Positions 36,201 through 46,240 of a stretch of 64,000 nucleotides of DNA are shown one piece after another (position 1 is the stretch's first letter; the number at the start of each line of letters is the position of its first letter). The position numbers and the translations under genes are program-made. Source of the DNA: Lyophyllum atratum (Eukaryota; Basidiomycota; Agaricomycetes; Agaricales; Lyophyllaceae); the NCBI GenBank assembly GCA_014905825.1, contig JACGCN010000020.1:744001-808000 (forward strand). The letters are read 5' to 3'. The notes under the pieces were generated by a model. It made no database searches and was not told the origin of the DNA. It worked only from the letters and a program-made list of their open reading frames with translations.

Positions 36201-37380
36201 CATTGGAAAGATGTTGGACAGCCAAGACGAATCGGGTGGTCTCGTCATCGGTGACCTGATCATACATCTACTGCGGAGAGCTGGAGAGTCGGTTCTGCCC
36301 GTGCTACCCCAGTTATTGCAAGCTATGGTCGGTCGCATGGTCTCAGCGAAAACTGCTACGTTCCTTCAGGTAAGTGATTGCCCTTAGCTCCTTTCCCAGC
36401 TCTTGACATGTTTCCCCTCTCAGAGTCTTGTGATTCCGTTTGCTTTCCTCATCAATAACCAAAGTGATACGGTCTTGTCACTCCTCGAATCGATGACCGT
36501 CCATGGCCGCTCAGGACTCGACATCCTCATCCAGACATGGTGTGAAAATGCCGAAACCTTCCAAGGATTCTGGCCATCGCGCATCAGCACCCTGGGTTTG
36601 ATTCAGCTTTTCGTATCCGAGCGACCAAGTGTCCAAGGCCTCATCGTCAAGGGCGACATCATCGTGAACAAAGCCAACAAGAATGGTAAGGCATTCCTCG
36701 GGCCGTTTTTTCAAAATCCTCGTGCTCAACCCTCGCGTCAGTCATTATGACGCGTTCGCGGACGAGGACTAGTACGCCTTTTTGTGCCCCAATTCTCGTT
36801 GAATGGTTCCCTGACCACGTTTTTCTAATTACCGCAGCACCTACCGAATTCACCTCGATTACATTCCCCGTCAAGGCGCTCAAACTCCTTCTACATGACG
36901 TACAATCGGGGGGAGAATCGGCCACCATATCCGCGCAAGGCGGTGCAGATACGTACGCTATTGATTCGGACGATGAGGTGAGTTGGGGCAGCCAGCGATC
37001 GATTCTCGGTTGAGCTGATAGGTTTGAAACAGGACGAAGACTGGACGGAAGAAGAAAAGCTGAACCAGGGCTTCAAGGAGGATGAGTTTGCGTTTTTGTC
37101 TGACATGATCGGACCTAAGGGGATGGCGTTTGACAATGATGATGTGCTGGATGAGAGTGATGATGAGGACTTGAAGAATGATCCCGTCTCAGAGATGGAT
37201 ATGCAGGTGAGTATAGTTGGCATCTGCTTGACGGGAGGATAACTGATTGCCCTGTAGGCACACATTATCTCGTTCTTCCGAGAGTGTGCGGCCCGCAACA
37301 CCAACAATTTCTCGGCGCTCGTTGGCCAATTGAGCGTGGAAGAGACGTTGGTTGTTCGGCATGTGGTTCAAGGTGCATGA
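33278..37380 (+). CDS. Importin-9 / Kap114-type karyopherin beta
   Basis: A HEAT-repeat nuclear import receptor of the importin-9/Kap114 group, which carries histones, TBP and some ribosomal proteins. It starts MASQIAECLAATLSPDQNTR and continues AELKLAEFFTSP, an importin N-terminal domain. Then come VLRKYVKERWSPYFN, QIRQAVFHGLSDRDRKIRTL and AHTLSSIAHCDWPDEYPELL, a typical importin signature. Paired helices continue through LTEFIKSDLTEDQILPVLRQ, KEWFTNANLNALIAAIFNVV, SVRVAGFDFLGSLV, LPPDLGGQYLDAAIQVIEA and FLINNQSDTVLSLLESMTVH. Near the end is the acidic insert (DSDDEDEDWTEEEK; DNDDVLDESDDEDLK) known in importin-9/Kap114 as a cargo-binding loop. The C-terminus is IISFFRECAARNTNNF...VVQGA. More than a dozen short introns are present. 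Assignment is confident; cargo is inferred from the family. Confidence 0.9.
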
Positions 37381-37577
37381 AGATATGATACAAATGCTTT
37401 GGCCTTGGATAATGATTACCTTGACGACGTCCATGATCTCTCCGTACTACTAGTACTACATACTAACCTAGGGCTCCGAATATACACTCTCTGCAATTAA
37501 GCGCATGGTAAGACTTACAAGTCCGAGATCTATGTAGGTGATGTATGGAACGGAAATGCAAGCCATCGAAACACAAA

Positions 37578-39197
37578 TTAAAACCCTTCCTTCCCTAGAT
37601 CCCATTCCCTCACCGACCCCCGCTTCTTATACTCAATCTCCATGATGCTGACGCCCTCTGCAGCCCATCTATCCCCGACAGCGTCAGGAGTACCCTTCTT
37701 CTTATCCTTCCCTTTGTCCTTCGTCAAACCCAATCGCTCCATCCTCTTCTTCTCTTCCTTATCTTCTCTTCGTATTCGAATAAGCTCTAACATCGCGTCC
37801 CAGCCCTCGAATTCCGCATTATTGATGAGCCCCGTGGCCGGCACATGTGGGGCCGCGAGAGGCGCAACATCGAGGCGTGGGTCGTAGCTTTCCTCGAAGT
37901 ATTTATCCATCTTCGAAGGACGCTGTGAAGGCGGGGAAGGACCGGAAGTGGGAGAACGAGATGGTGTACGTGAGAGGCTACGAGTTCTTGCTGTCCGTGA
38001 TGAGGCAGAATCAGCCTTGCGACGTTTCGGTTTTGGACTAGGAGATCGTGAAGGTTCCAGGGAGGGCGTGCGACGTCGTTTCGAGGGGCCAGCGACAGGA
38101 TGGTCGCCACCATTACGGGTTGAAGTGAGTTGTCGACGCAGCTCTGCCTCCCGGTCTACAGTTTCGCTGAGTGCCAGAGAGGGTGACCGTCGTGAGTGAA
38201 GTGATGTATCTGTGTCTATGTCGTCTAGGGCATATTTCGGGGCGCGTTTCGCTTTGTATCGATGCGAACTTGAGCTGGCATCTGTCTGAGCCACTGAAGG
38301 AGACGGCGAGCGGCGGGGAGACAATGAAGAAGACCGCCGCCGCGATTTACGCGTTCGGTGGCGACTTCGGCTCTTGTGTCTCCTAGAGGTCTCGTAGTCA
38401 TCGTCCCGTACATCCTCATCGCCTGGAGTACGCGACCGGCTACGGGGACGGGGACGCTTCTCGCTCCTCGTGTCGCGCGAACGCTCCCTTCTGGGTGACC
38501 GACTCCTGCATATACGTTCCCGTCTCGAATGCCGAGCATTAGAACGGCCCGAATGAGTGTCTCTTTCACTCCGCCGCTCTCTGCTCGTAGACCTATGTCT
38601 TCGCTTCCGTCGATCACGGTCGTCCTCCTCGTCATCATCTTCGCCGTCCCAAGTCTCCCATGTCCGCGCCTTTCGCTTCCTATCAGCAGTCCGAGCCCGG
38701 CCGTCCCATCTATCCCAGCCCTCCTCCCCCTCCTCGGACCGCCGCCGCCGCGAGCTCTTGCCAGACCTCCGTAGTTTCTCGGCTTCTGCAGCTTCCTCCG
38801 CGCGAGCTCTCCTCTCTCGCCGCTCCTGTTCCTCTCTTTCTCGCTTGACCTCCTGTGCTGCGAGTGCTTGGGCCCTTAGAATAGTCTTGTTGTGTTCGTC
38901 GGTACTCTTAATAATAGATGTAAGAAATCGTTTGTTAGCCCGGGGTGCGTTGCTGTCGGATCTAGTGCGTATAAGTATGTGGTGAACCACGCCGCCTTTG
39001 AACACTTACAGTCCGCTGGTCGGAAGGAAAGCACGTATGCCTTGTTGTCCGTAACGTTCGGCCTTCTTCTTGGCCTCCTTGAGAATGAGTTCAGCAACAT
39101 GCCGGTCGAGGTCTTCGTCAGTGACCATGGTCGAAACGGACGAGCCCATAGAGGCTCGAACCAGATTCGAGACTACAGAAGAAAGGGAGGACGCCAT
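37578..39197 (-). CDS. Arg/Ser-rich nuclear protein, conserved ends, function unknown
   Basis: Two exons. The first (39197 on) reads MASSLSSVVSNLVRASMGSS, then VTDEDLDRHVAELILKEAKK and RYGQQGIRAFLPTSG. The second begins SNAPRANKRFLTSIIKSTDE, HNKTILRAQALAAQEVKRER. A long charged coiled-coil and RS/RE-type low-complexity body follows (RRRRSEEGEEGWDRWDGRAR; RSRSPRRERSRDTRSEKRPR). The folded-looking C-terminal piece reads MDKYFEESYDPRLDVAPLAA, NAEFEGWDAMLELIRIRRED and VREWDLGKEGF. RS-rich bodies are typical of splicing-associated nuclear proteins. The LTSIIKSTDEHNK stretch vaguely recalls the start of animal NKAPD1, but I cannot assign it. I recognise no enzyme or RNA-binding fold. Confidence 0.7.
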
Positions 39198-39693
39198 GAG
39201 GCTGAGGGTTGAGTTGTAACGTGAACTTCGCCGTGGACTTGCTCAGACACTTAAACGTATTTGGTCATATTTGCAAGATGTGGCAGATGGCCTCGGCACT
39301 GCTCGATAGAATAGATCATTTGAATGTGAATAGGGAGTAAGTAGGGTAGGGTAGTATGTATGCAGAATGCTATGTTGGAGGGTGATACATGCTCCAAAAT
39401 GGAGGGAGAATGTCTAGGCAATATGATGCAGTAATATAATATTATCGTGAAGGTCGAAGTGCGGGTGCTGAACGAAACGGTAGGTGGGTTGGGTGGTGAT
39501 ATACAGTGCAAGAATGATCGTCAAGATGTTGGAGTCAAGATGTCGTAAAGGGTTCGTTAAAGCAGAGAAATAGGGGTACAGTGAAGAAACAGGTTATCGT
39601 AAACGCATGGCGTAGATGTTGTCAAGGGATGGAGTGCGGGGAAAGATTGAAGTTGGGATAGGATCACCTCTCTGGAAAGACGCGGGAATCTTA
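39198..39693. other. Intergenic, promoter of the RS-rich gene and 3' end of F-box gene
   Basis: About 500 bp. An alternative spliced tail of the F-box gene could extend to 39594. Nothing else is seen. Confidence 0.45.
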
Positions 39694-41100
39694 TCAGACA
39701 ATGGACGGCTCGTATAAGGAGAGACTACACACCATCTGAGAGCGGAACATCTGCAGATCCTTCATTATGCTCAACTCGATGCCTTGATAAGCGCAGGCCA
39801 TCTTCAGGACGGCGAAGAGAGGATGTTGCTCTCCACCATTACATGTGTAGACAGTGATAGCTTTCAGCGAGTCGCTGCTTCTAACGGTATCGATGACGGG
39901 CTGCAATGATGTGTTGAGATCCACACCGAACGCGATATGTTCCAATGTGTCCGGAATGGCTCTCCACAGCCTAGTTAATACCATGGGATTCTCCAATCGC
40001 AGTTCTTTCAGTGCTTGACAATTCTGAACGGCCAGCGTATGTTCAGGTAGGTGGCAGGACGGAAATGAAAGCGACTGCAGGGCGGCGCCGTGCACATCTG
40101 TGAGATGATCCAGAAGTTGACTCGAAGGCTCCCTCTCAAACTCGAGGATGCGAAGGGTGTCGGAAGAGCTGTGAAGAAGCCAGTTCACGAAATCGAAGGA
40201 CGGTGGCGACTGGAAGTTCATCCGTAGCTCCTCGAGGGAACAACGGAAGGGTTCCAGGAACGGAGAAGGAGGTTGAGGGGGAGTTCCACTCATGACAAGG
40301 GACTTGAGAGTCGGCCAGACGTCGAGGAGTTGGGTTACTGAGTGCTGATTCTCGGACCAGTTGCTGAATTGAAGGGCAGTGATCATTGGTCCTGATCGTA
40401 GAAGAGCCAGGGTGTGGTCATCAAATGCAGGGGCGGGTCGGCGCATGCGCGAAACGTCAGGGACACCAACAACATCCTCTCCTGGCGCCGCACATCCGTA
40501 TAGTGCAATGTTCAACTCGAATAAGTTTGGGCACATGATGACAGCCTGACCGAATGAATGGTGTGAGAGGCTCAAGGGCTGGTTATGGTCCAGAACGACG
40601 CGCAGGCGAGTGACAGCGTCTCCAAGCATACGGCCGCGTTCTGTACGCCGATTGACAGCTCTGCAGAATGTATCGCACGCGTTTTCTGAGCGGAGGGTGA
40701 CCCTGCTGAACAACAGCTTCTGTGCATGGTTGGACCACGCTCTGCACACTAGTGCACACTGCTTCAGAATATCTTCATCGGGGGTGGGACCATCAAATGC
40801 TGCGGCTTCAATTATAGAGTATACGATCTCGAGTGGCAGAGGTACGGGTGTCAGGGAGTGAAGAACGCGCTGCGTGTTTCGTGAAGAAAGTCGTGAGGTA
40901 GTGAGATCAAAAGAGAGGTCGTGTTCTGCTGCCTTAGGCGATGTCATAAATTGAGATACGACACCGGGCAGATATGCAAGTAATGGGTGGGAGTCGTGAG
41001 CGGGAAGGTCGAGGAAGTCAAAGAAGCCCATGACGCTCGGGTTATGAGGGATGTCGGGGGTGGACGTCGGGAGCGGGCGGTGTGAAGATGCGCAAGCCAT
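39694..41100 (-). CDS. F-box protein, leucine-rich-like, Agaricomycete type
   Basis: An uninterrupted 468-codon frame. After a leader (MACASS..., with a second Met at MGFFDFLDLPAHDSHP) comes the F-box VPLPLEIVYSIIEAAAF, then ILKQCALVCRAWSNHAQKLL, FSRVTLRSENACDTFC. The body has irregular leucine-rich helices/strands (VIMCPNLFELNIALYG; LEELRMNFQSPPSFDFVNWL; ALKELRLENPMVLTRLWRAI), as in fungal F-box/LRR proteins. It probably recruits a target to an SCF ligase. A likely intron (gtgtgt near 39725 to ccag near 39670) would replace the last 13 residues by about 25 others, ending at 39594. Single-exon form listed. Target unknown. Confidence 0.75.
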   Translation of the reverse strand: MACASSHRPLPTSTPDIPHNPSVMGFFDFLDLPAHDSHPLLAYLPGVVSQFMTSPKAAEHDLSFDLTTSRLSSRNTQRVLHSLTPVPLPLEIVYSIIEAAAFDGPTPDEDILKQCALVCRAWSNHAQKLLFSRVTLRSENACDTFCRAVNRRTERGRMLGDAVTRLRVVLDHNQPLSLSHHSFGQAVIMCPNLFELNIALYGCAAPGEDVVGVPDVSRMRRPAPAFDDHTLALLRSGPMITALQFSNWSENQHSVTQLLDVWPTLKSLVMSGTPPQPPSPFLEPFRCSLEELRMNFQSPPSFDFVNWLLHSSSDTLRILEFEREPSSQLLDHLTDVHGAALQSLSFPSCHLPEHTLAVQNCQALKELRLENPMVLTRLWRAIPDTLEHIAFGVDLNTSLQPVIDTVRSSDSLKAITVYTCNGGEQHPLFAVLKMACAYQGIELSIMKDLQMFRSQMVCSLSLYEPSIV

Positions 41101-44100
41101 GGCAGCACCAGGCTGTGTGGTATTTATACAAGACGCATCTTGCTTCAGGCGTGTTTGAGCTGACTCCGTTGCGCAGATCTAAGATGAAACAAAAAGCTAT
41201 AGACGCCGTCACAATACATTGATTGTGGGAGTTTCCGCTCTTTCGGGTTTCTCCTTCCTCTTTCTCCCCCGACGAAGATCGGGGACGTCCTTTCCCTCTC
41301 TCCGGAACAAGCATTGTCGATTCGAAAGGTCTTCGCCGAGTCATGCTTTACCCCGACTTTGCCCACAACTTCTGCAATATTCTCGCAACTATTCATCCAT
41401 TTCGTATGGGTGCATCCGGGCACGGTGTATTGGCTCGGATCTTACGTTTACACCCTTTTGTTCTTGACGCCATAACTCCCGCTGCTGTCATGTGTATCAT
41501 TCTTTGGTCCAAGTTACATGCCCACTGATGATTACGACGTGTATGGCCTCAATGCAGGGACACATGTATGAGGCACTACTCTCTGCCATATCGTGTGGCA
41601 GTTCATGATTGGCAGTCACATCAACTTGAACTATGTCTGAAAGCAGTGACCAGCTCATGCGACCGGCATAATGCGCCAAAATGCTATTGGTTTGAAGTCG
41701 CCGTGAGTCGACAATAATCAGATCACGGTCTCTGCGTGCTATTCTACCAATGTTCTCGAAGCGAAGGGCGAGGCTTGTTCTACGAACTAAGACCTCGGAC
41801 CTGCTCGGCCCTAGATTACTGCAAGCGCAATCTTCACCCCATTATCACCTTTCCAAATGGCCGCCACTTCCATTCCGCTTATATCTTCTTGGCCTGTCAG
41901 TGACGGGCACAACTTCATTAAAATGCCGTCCGCGATGGTACGCCAGGTAGCGTAAAGCTAAGCCCCCTGCTTTTCTTGTCTCACTATCTGACCAGAGATC
42001 GATCCACCGAACTAACTCAATCTTCTTCAGCACGGCTCAAGACGTAAAATCTTACTACACGACCAATGCAAGGCTGCGGCCATCAACGAAGTCCTTTTTC
42101 GAGGACGCCCTACTTGGCATGTCTGTTGTTTCTGTGTCCTCGAGGCGAGCAAGGCAAGGCATCGATACTTGACTTGACTTGCGGCAGAGCGGGAGAATTC
42201 ACCTTCCACTTCGCCATTAATCCTCGTGTCAAGCCTGAATGCTGTTGGCCAATCAATTTGAACAAATGCTAGCCTTGACCTATGTACCTCGCCCTCAAGA
42301 ACTCCATAACGTCCGTCATCAGCGTTGGAGTTGCCCATATCTTGGCCCTTACTAGCGCAACTGAAGCCTCGCGCGTGCTCAGATTTTGGTCGTTTCGGAA
42401 TAACTGCGCTGTCACTGGATTTCAATGATAGAAGACGCTTGTTCTGGTCAACCGCCACTGCTGCACCAACAAAACTGGGCTTGACTGCTTGTCCCTAATT
42501 TTCCTCGCCGCCTCAAGAACCTGGCAGTTATCATCTCGGCATGAGTTTCGATATCTTCATAGGAGTACTCGTCCCTGGTGCGAATAATTATAACTGACTA
42601 TTCGACGATCTGCCCTCAGCGCTTACCAGAGATCCACTGCGTTTTCGAGCTTAATCGACTAACTCAGAGGGGTTTAACGCTATGCGCTCCTGTCCACAAT
42701 TTCAAGAACATTTCAATGGAATGACCAAGAAACCGAACGCCACCCGAGTTTCATACCGTCGAGTAGTGCGCTCCATGACAGGTCCTGCGCCAAAGGATGA
42801 CAGGAATGGCCGTAAGTTCTAGTATCCCTCCGGCAGGCTTCCAAGTGCGCGTTCCGCGGACTGCCAAACTCTAGGTCATGTTCTTTCTATGGCCGTTGGC
42901 TTCCGACCTTACTTCCATCCGTTGCCAACAGTTCACTGGTTCGAGAGGCGTATCAGCAACCATAGAATGCTCGACCGACCCACCTGTTTCACCGACTCTA
43001 GTTTATCAAGTTATCGACTTTCCCTCTCTGTCAGTAAAAACTTCCCAGTCGCGTTCTTTGACCGTCTAAGCCCACAACCACTTTGCGATCGCGTCGGGGC
43101 AAATTTGGGTAAGTCTGGTTCAAAGGACATAACGGAGGTGACATCGTGCCGCTGTCATCGAAATCCTTCTCAGGGCCCAGGAACGTGGCTTCTCCCGTCG
43201 ACCCTGGTTCACACTCAAAAATTCAAAATTGTGAAACAGCTATTGTCTGTGCACTCAAGATGACTCAATTGTGACAATCATCATCGATATCTCACATCTT
43301 TGGAATTGCATGGCGACAATAGGTATGTATGAGCATGAGGTCTTCATCTTCGCTCGGCACTCTCACATAAATCAGGCGGGAAATGTCGGTGAAACCTGGT
43401 GAAACGCGCTCCAAACAATTGAAGTCATTATCGCCGCACGGTGAACAATGAGTCGGGTAACTCCTGAATATTGAAAAATATGGAATTGATCGCGAGGCGT
43501 CGCAGAGCCCCATAGAGCCCCATCTGGCGGCGGTATGTCCTCCGTCATCGGGATGCACCTGCAAAGGGGGAGTCGGAGTCACAATTGGAAGGTTTGGGGA
43601 CAATTGCCTCTGATAATCGATACAGGGTCGAGGAGCGGATGCTTTGAGTGCCTTCCGGTCAGAGATAACTCATGACTCCAGAAAAACACGACGCTGCAAG
43701 GAAATCAAACGAGAACTTGAAATCGATCGTGGACTCGGGAGGGAATCGCCATTGGGACCATATGCAGTACTTTCTCGCGAACTACGCTTGAAGTGTCAGG
43801 AGGGAGTTCGCCGACAGCACTTCGCCAATGTATTCAGTGACATCAGAGCTCAGATTCACACGTAAGTACTCAAGGAAACGGTCTGAATAGTGTGGGTGTG
43901 CGAAGGGACGCGGTGAGACAGCGAAGGACAGCGAACGACGCACGTCAAAGAGCTATGTCCGCCGAATCAATTGTCCCGCATTTGCTCGAAAGAGAATCTG
44001 TGAGAATCCGCAGCCTACGGAAAACGATAGCACAACAAGCGTCCATTGCTATCGAATGCAGGAGGCAATAAGTATATTCTAGTGCACATGGATCCGGAGA

Positions 44101-44544
44101 CACCTTTATTGTTCTCGAGATAACGCAGTCACAAGAGGAGTCTTTACAAGAGTCATAGATCGATATCTAGATCCGCAGCGAAATGACTGAGGAGCGACGA
44201 CATTGATCCCGAGGCCAACGAGCGCCGAGCGGTTCAAGGACAAGGACGAGCCCTATGTGGAGTATCATGCGCACAGTGGTATCAGAGCCCAGCATGTGTG
44301 GTTGGAATTGGATAACAGTGGTGCGGAGCATAGCCAAAATGAAAAACAGTCCTTAGCAGAAACTTACACCGTGAATTGTTATCAGATAGGCTGTGTCCTG
44401 TCTGACCGTGTCCTGACATGGTTACCACATCCATACGTTATGGAGAAAGCGGATACCCTAGGTACTCGCCTTTCCAAGGCGACAAAACCCCGTCGTCCTT
44501 GTGTCAGAGTACCGCTCGGCTTGGATCAAATGGACATCTACGCT
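41101..44544. other. Gene-poor repeat-island DNA
   Basis: About 3.4 kb with only short open frames (for example 42889-43263 and 43644-43865 plus) that show no family motif. GC content and stop density look non-coding. It leads into the dispersed repeats around the LINE. No RNA gene seen. Confidence 0.5.
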
Positions 44545-44736
44545 GTACTCAGACTGAGGCAGCTGCGATCATCCAAGTTCTGCCGACATAGATGTGCTAC
44601 GAAAGAGATGTTGTGAAAGTCCATCTTCAGGCAGAAGGAACCTGCCACGAAACCTAGGCGAACGACACGACGTTAGCAGCTAGCTTTCGTCGCGCTACCT
44701 GTTCCGAGGAAACGCAACTCGCGCCTCGCTGTCTTG
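44545..44736. repeat. Dispersed repeat A, copy 1
   Basis: Matches 53188-53345 in direct orientation through blocks gtactc, gcagctgcg, catagatgt, acgaaagag, caggcagaagga, taggcgaacgac, ggaaacgca and ctcgctgtcttg. The copies are diverged and lie on either side of the LINE. Confidence 0.75.
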
Positions 44737-44738
44737 GT

Positions 44739-44859
44739 CAAGGGGCAGGCAGCGGAGAAGTCCGTGAAATCCACTGGTACAGGACCCCCCTCGTGAGAAT
44801 AAATCAAGCCGAAGCTGCAGGTGGCTGGCCATCACGCCTGCGCTGATCTGATCAATTCC
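44739..44859 (-). repeat. Inverted repeat, left arm
   Basis: Its reverse complement matches 45348-45468 over 121 bp with a small number of differences. The central block CACGAGGGGG...TGCCCCTTG is nearly identical. The arms are separated by about 490 bp. Confidence 0.85.
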
Positions 44860-45347
44860 AGAGAACGTCCGTCGTCTTGTATCGCGTCCTGCATGATAGT
44901 GCTCCTTATTTTCTGTCCTACCACAGCGACCTATAGTCCTCATGCATAGAATCCGAGGTCCAAGCAGCTAGACGGTAGTTATGGAAGGAAGATTCATCAG
45001 TGCCAGACATTTGACTGTGAGCTCCGTGGCTGGAAAACCAAGCTTATCCGTCTCGGGAACCTGTATCCATTCTAAAGCATCGGAAGTCATGTGTAAATAA
45101 GAGGAAGTTGAAAAGGAATGCAACTGCGCAGGTGGGCACTGGACCACACTTGAACTATGCATTGAATTTATTATATGGCTCCACAGACCACAGACCGGCA
45201 CCTTGGGTGAAGTAATCCAAGGACAGTAGAGCTAAATTACTTCTATTCGTAACTGCTGTAGATTTGCTCTTAGTTTAGCGCCAAATAGCTGCTGGTATGC
45301 CTTGCTACATCCTCATCCCTCTGAACGCTTCACTGTCAATGTTATCG

Positions 45348-45468
45348 GGAATTGATCAGATCAACGAAGCCGTGATGGCCAGCCACCTGCAGCTGCCGGC
45401 TCGAATTATTCTCACGAGGGGGTCCTGTACCAGTGGATTTCACGGACTTCTCCGCTGCCTGCCCCTTG
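45348..45468 (+). repeat. Inverted repeat, right arm
   Basis: Right arm of the 121-bp inverted pair with 44739-44859. It could form a hairpin-like transcript or mark a rearranged repeat. No transposase is linked to it. Confidence 0.85.
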
Positions 45469-46240
45469 GTCTTGGTCTTTACGAGCAGAAAGTGTCGGAA
45501 TTGGGAACTACGGCTGACATGCCGGTGGCCAGACTACGGCGGCTCAGCCGGGCCGCTCATTGCCGGCGAGTATGCGCGGACTCGTCTTGTCGCCTCTCCC
45601 TCCCACCATGAACTTCCATATATATTGTCAGTATTGTTGCAGCTAGAGAATACCACACTCTCAGTGGCTCAACCTTAGACCAATCAATACATATATTGCA
45701 TGGAAGAGAGATATCTTCTGCAGCCTTAGAAAATTCAAAACATATTATAAATTTTATTACATGACTATAGGACTTGAATACCATGCAATACATTATAGTA
45801 TCGGGAGAACCCTACCTATGTGTAAAGAGTAATGGGCCGCCATCGAGCGAGGCATTTGGTGCAACAGTTTGTGCAGTCCAACCGAAATTGATCGGAGCTC
45901 ATTATGATGGCGGGCACGCTGGATGATGGTCTCTACGGAAGTAAATAATATGTCATTGTCCATATTTTTGCTGCCTGGAGCGAGATGTATGCAAGTAACT
46001 AGCTCGAGTAGACGAGCACCTAAACACGACATTTGCATGACATGGGCACTGGCACGGATGCTGCAGCCGGCATTTGCCGCCGTAGCGATCGCCGGAGTGA
46101 TCGCCGGAGTTGACGCCGTAGTTCTCAATTCAGATATGCCCTCTTTACGAGTATTGGGCTCGCTCCTTGATCCGGTACCACCACCACTAGCAAAATTCCC
46201 ACGCTCAGTGGGTGGTGTAGGACACTTTTCTGTAGCCAAA

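Noticed and set aside
42000..44200. CRISPR-like or satellite array in the gene-poor region
   Set aside because: No regularly spaced repeat is present, and the organism is a eukaryote.
45923..46240. N-terminal extension of LINE ORF1 to a first ATG at 45923
   Set aside because: The extension is unlike the charged ORF1 body and contains the repeated leader units. ATG 46241 gives a more typical ORF1 start.
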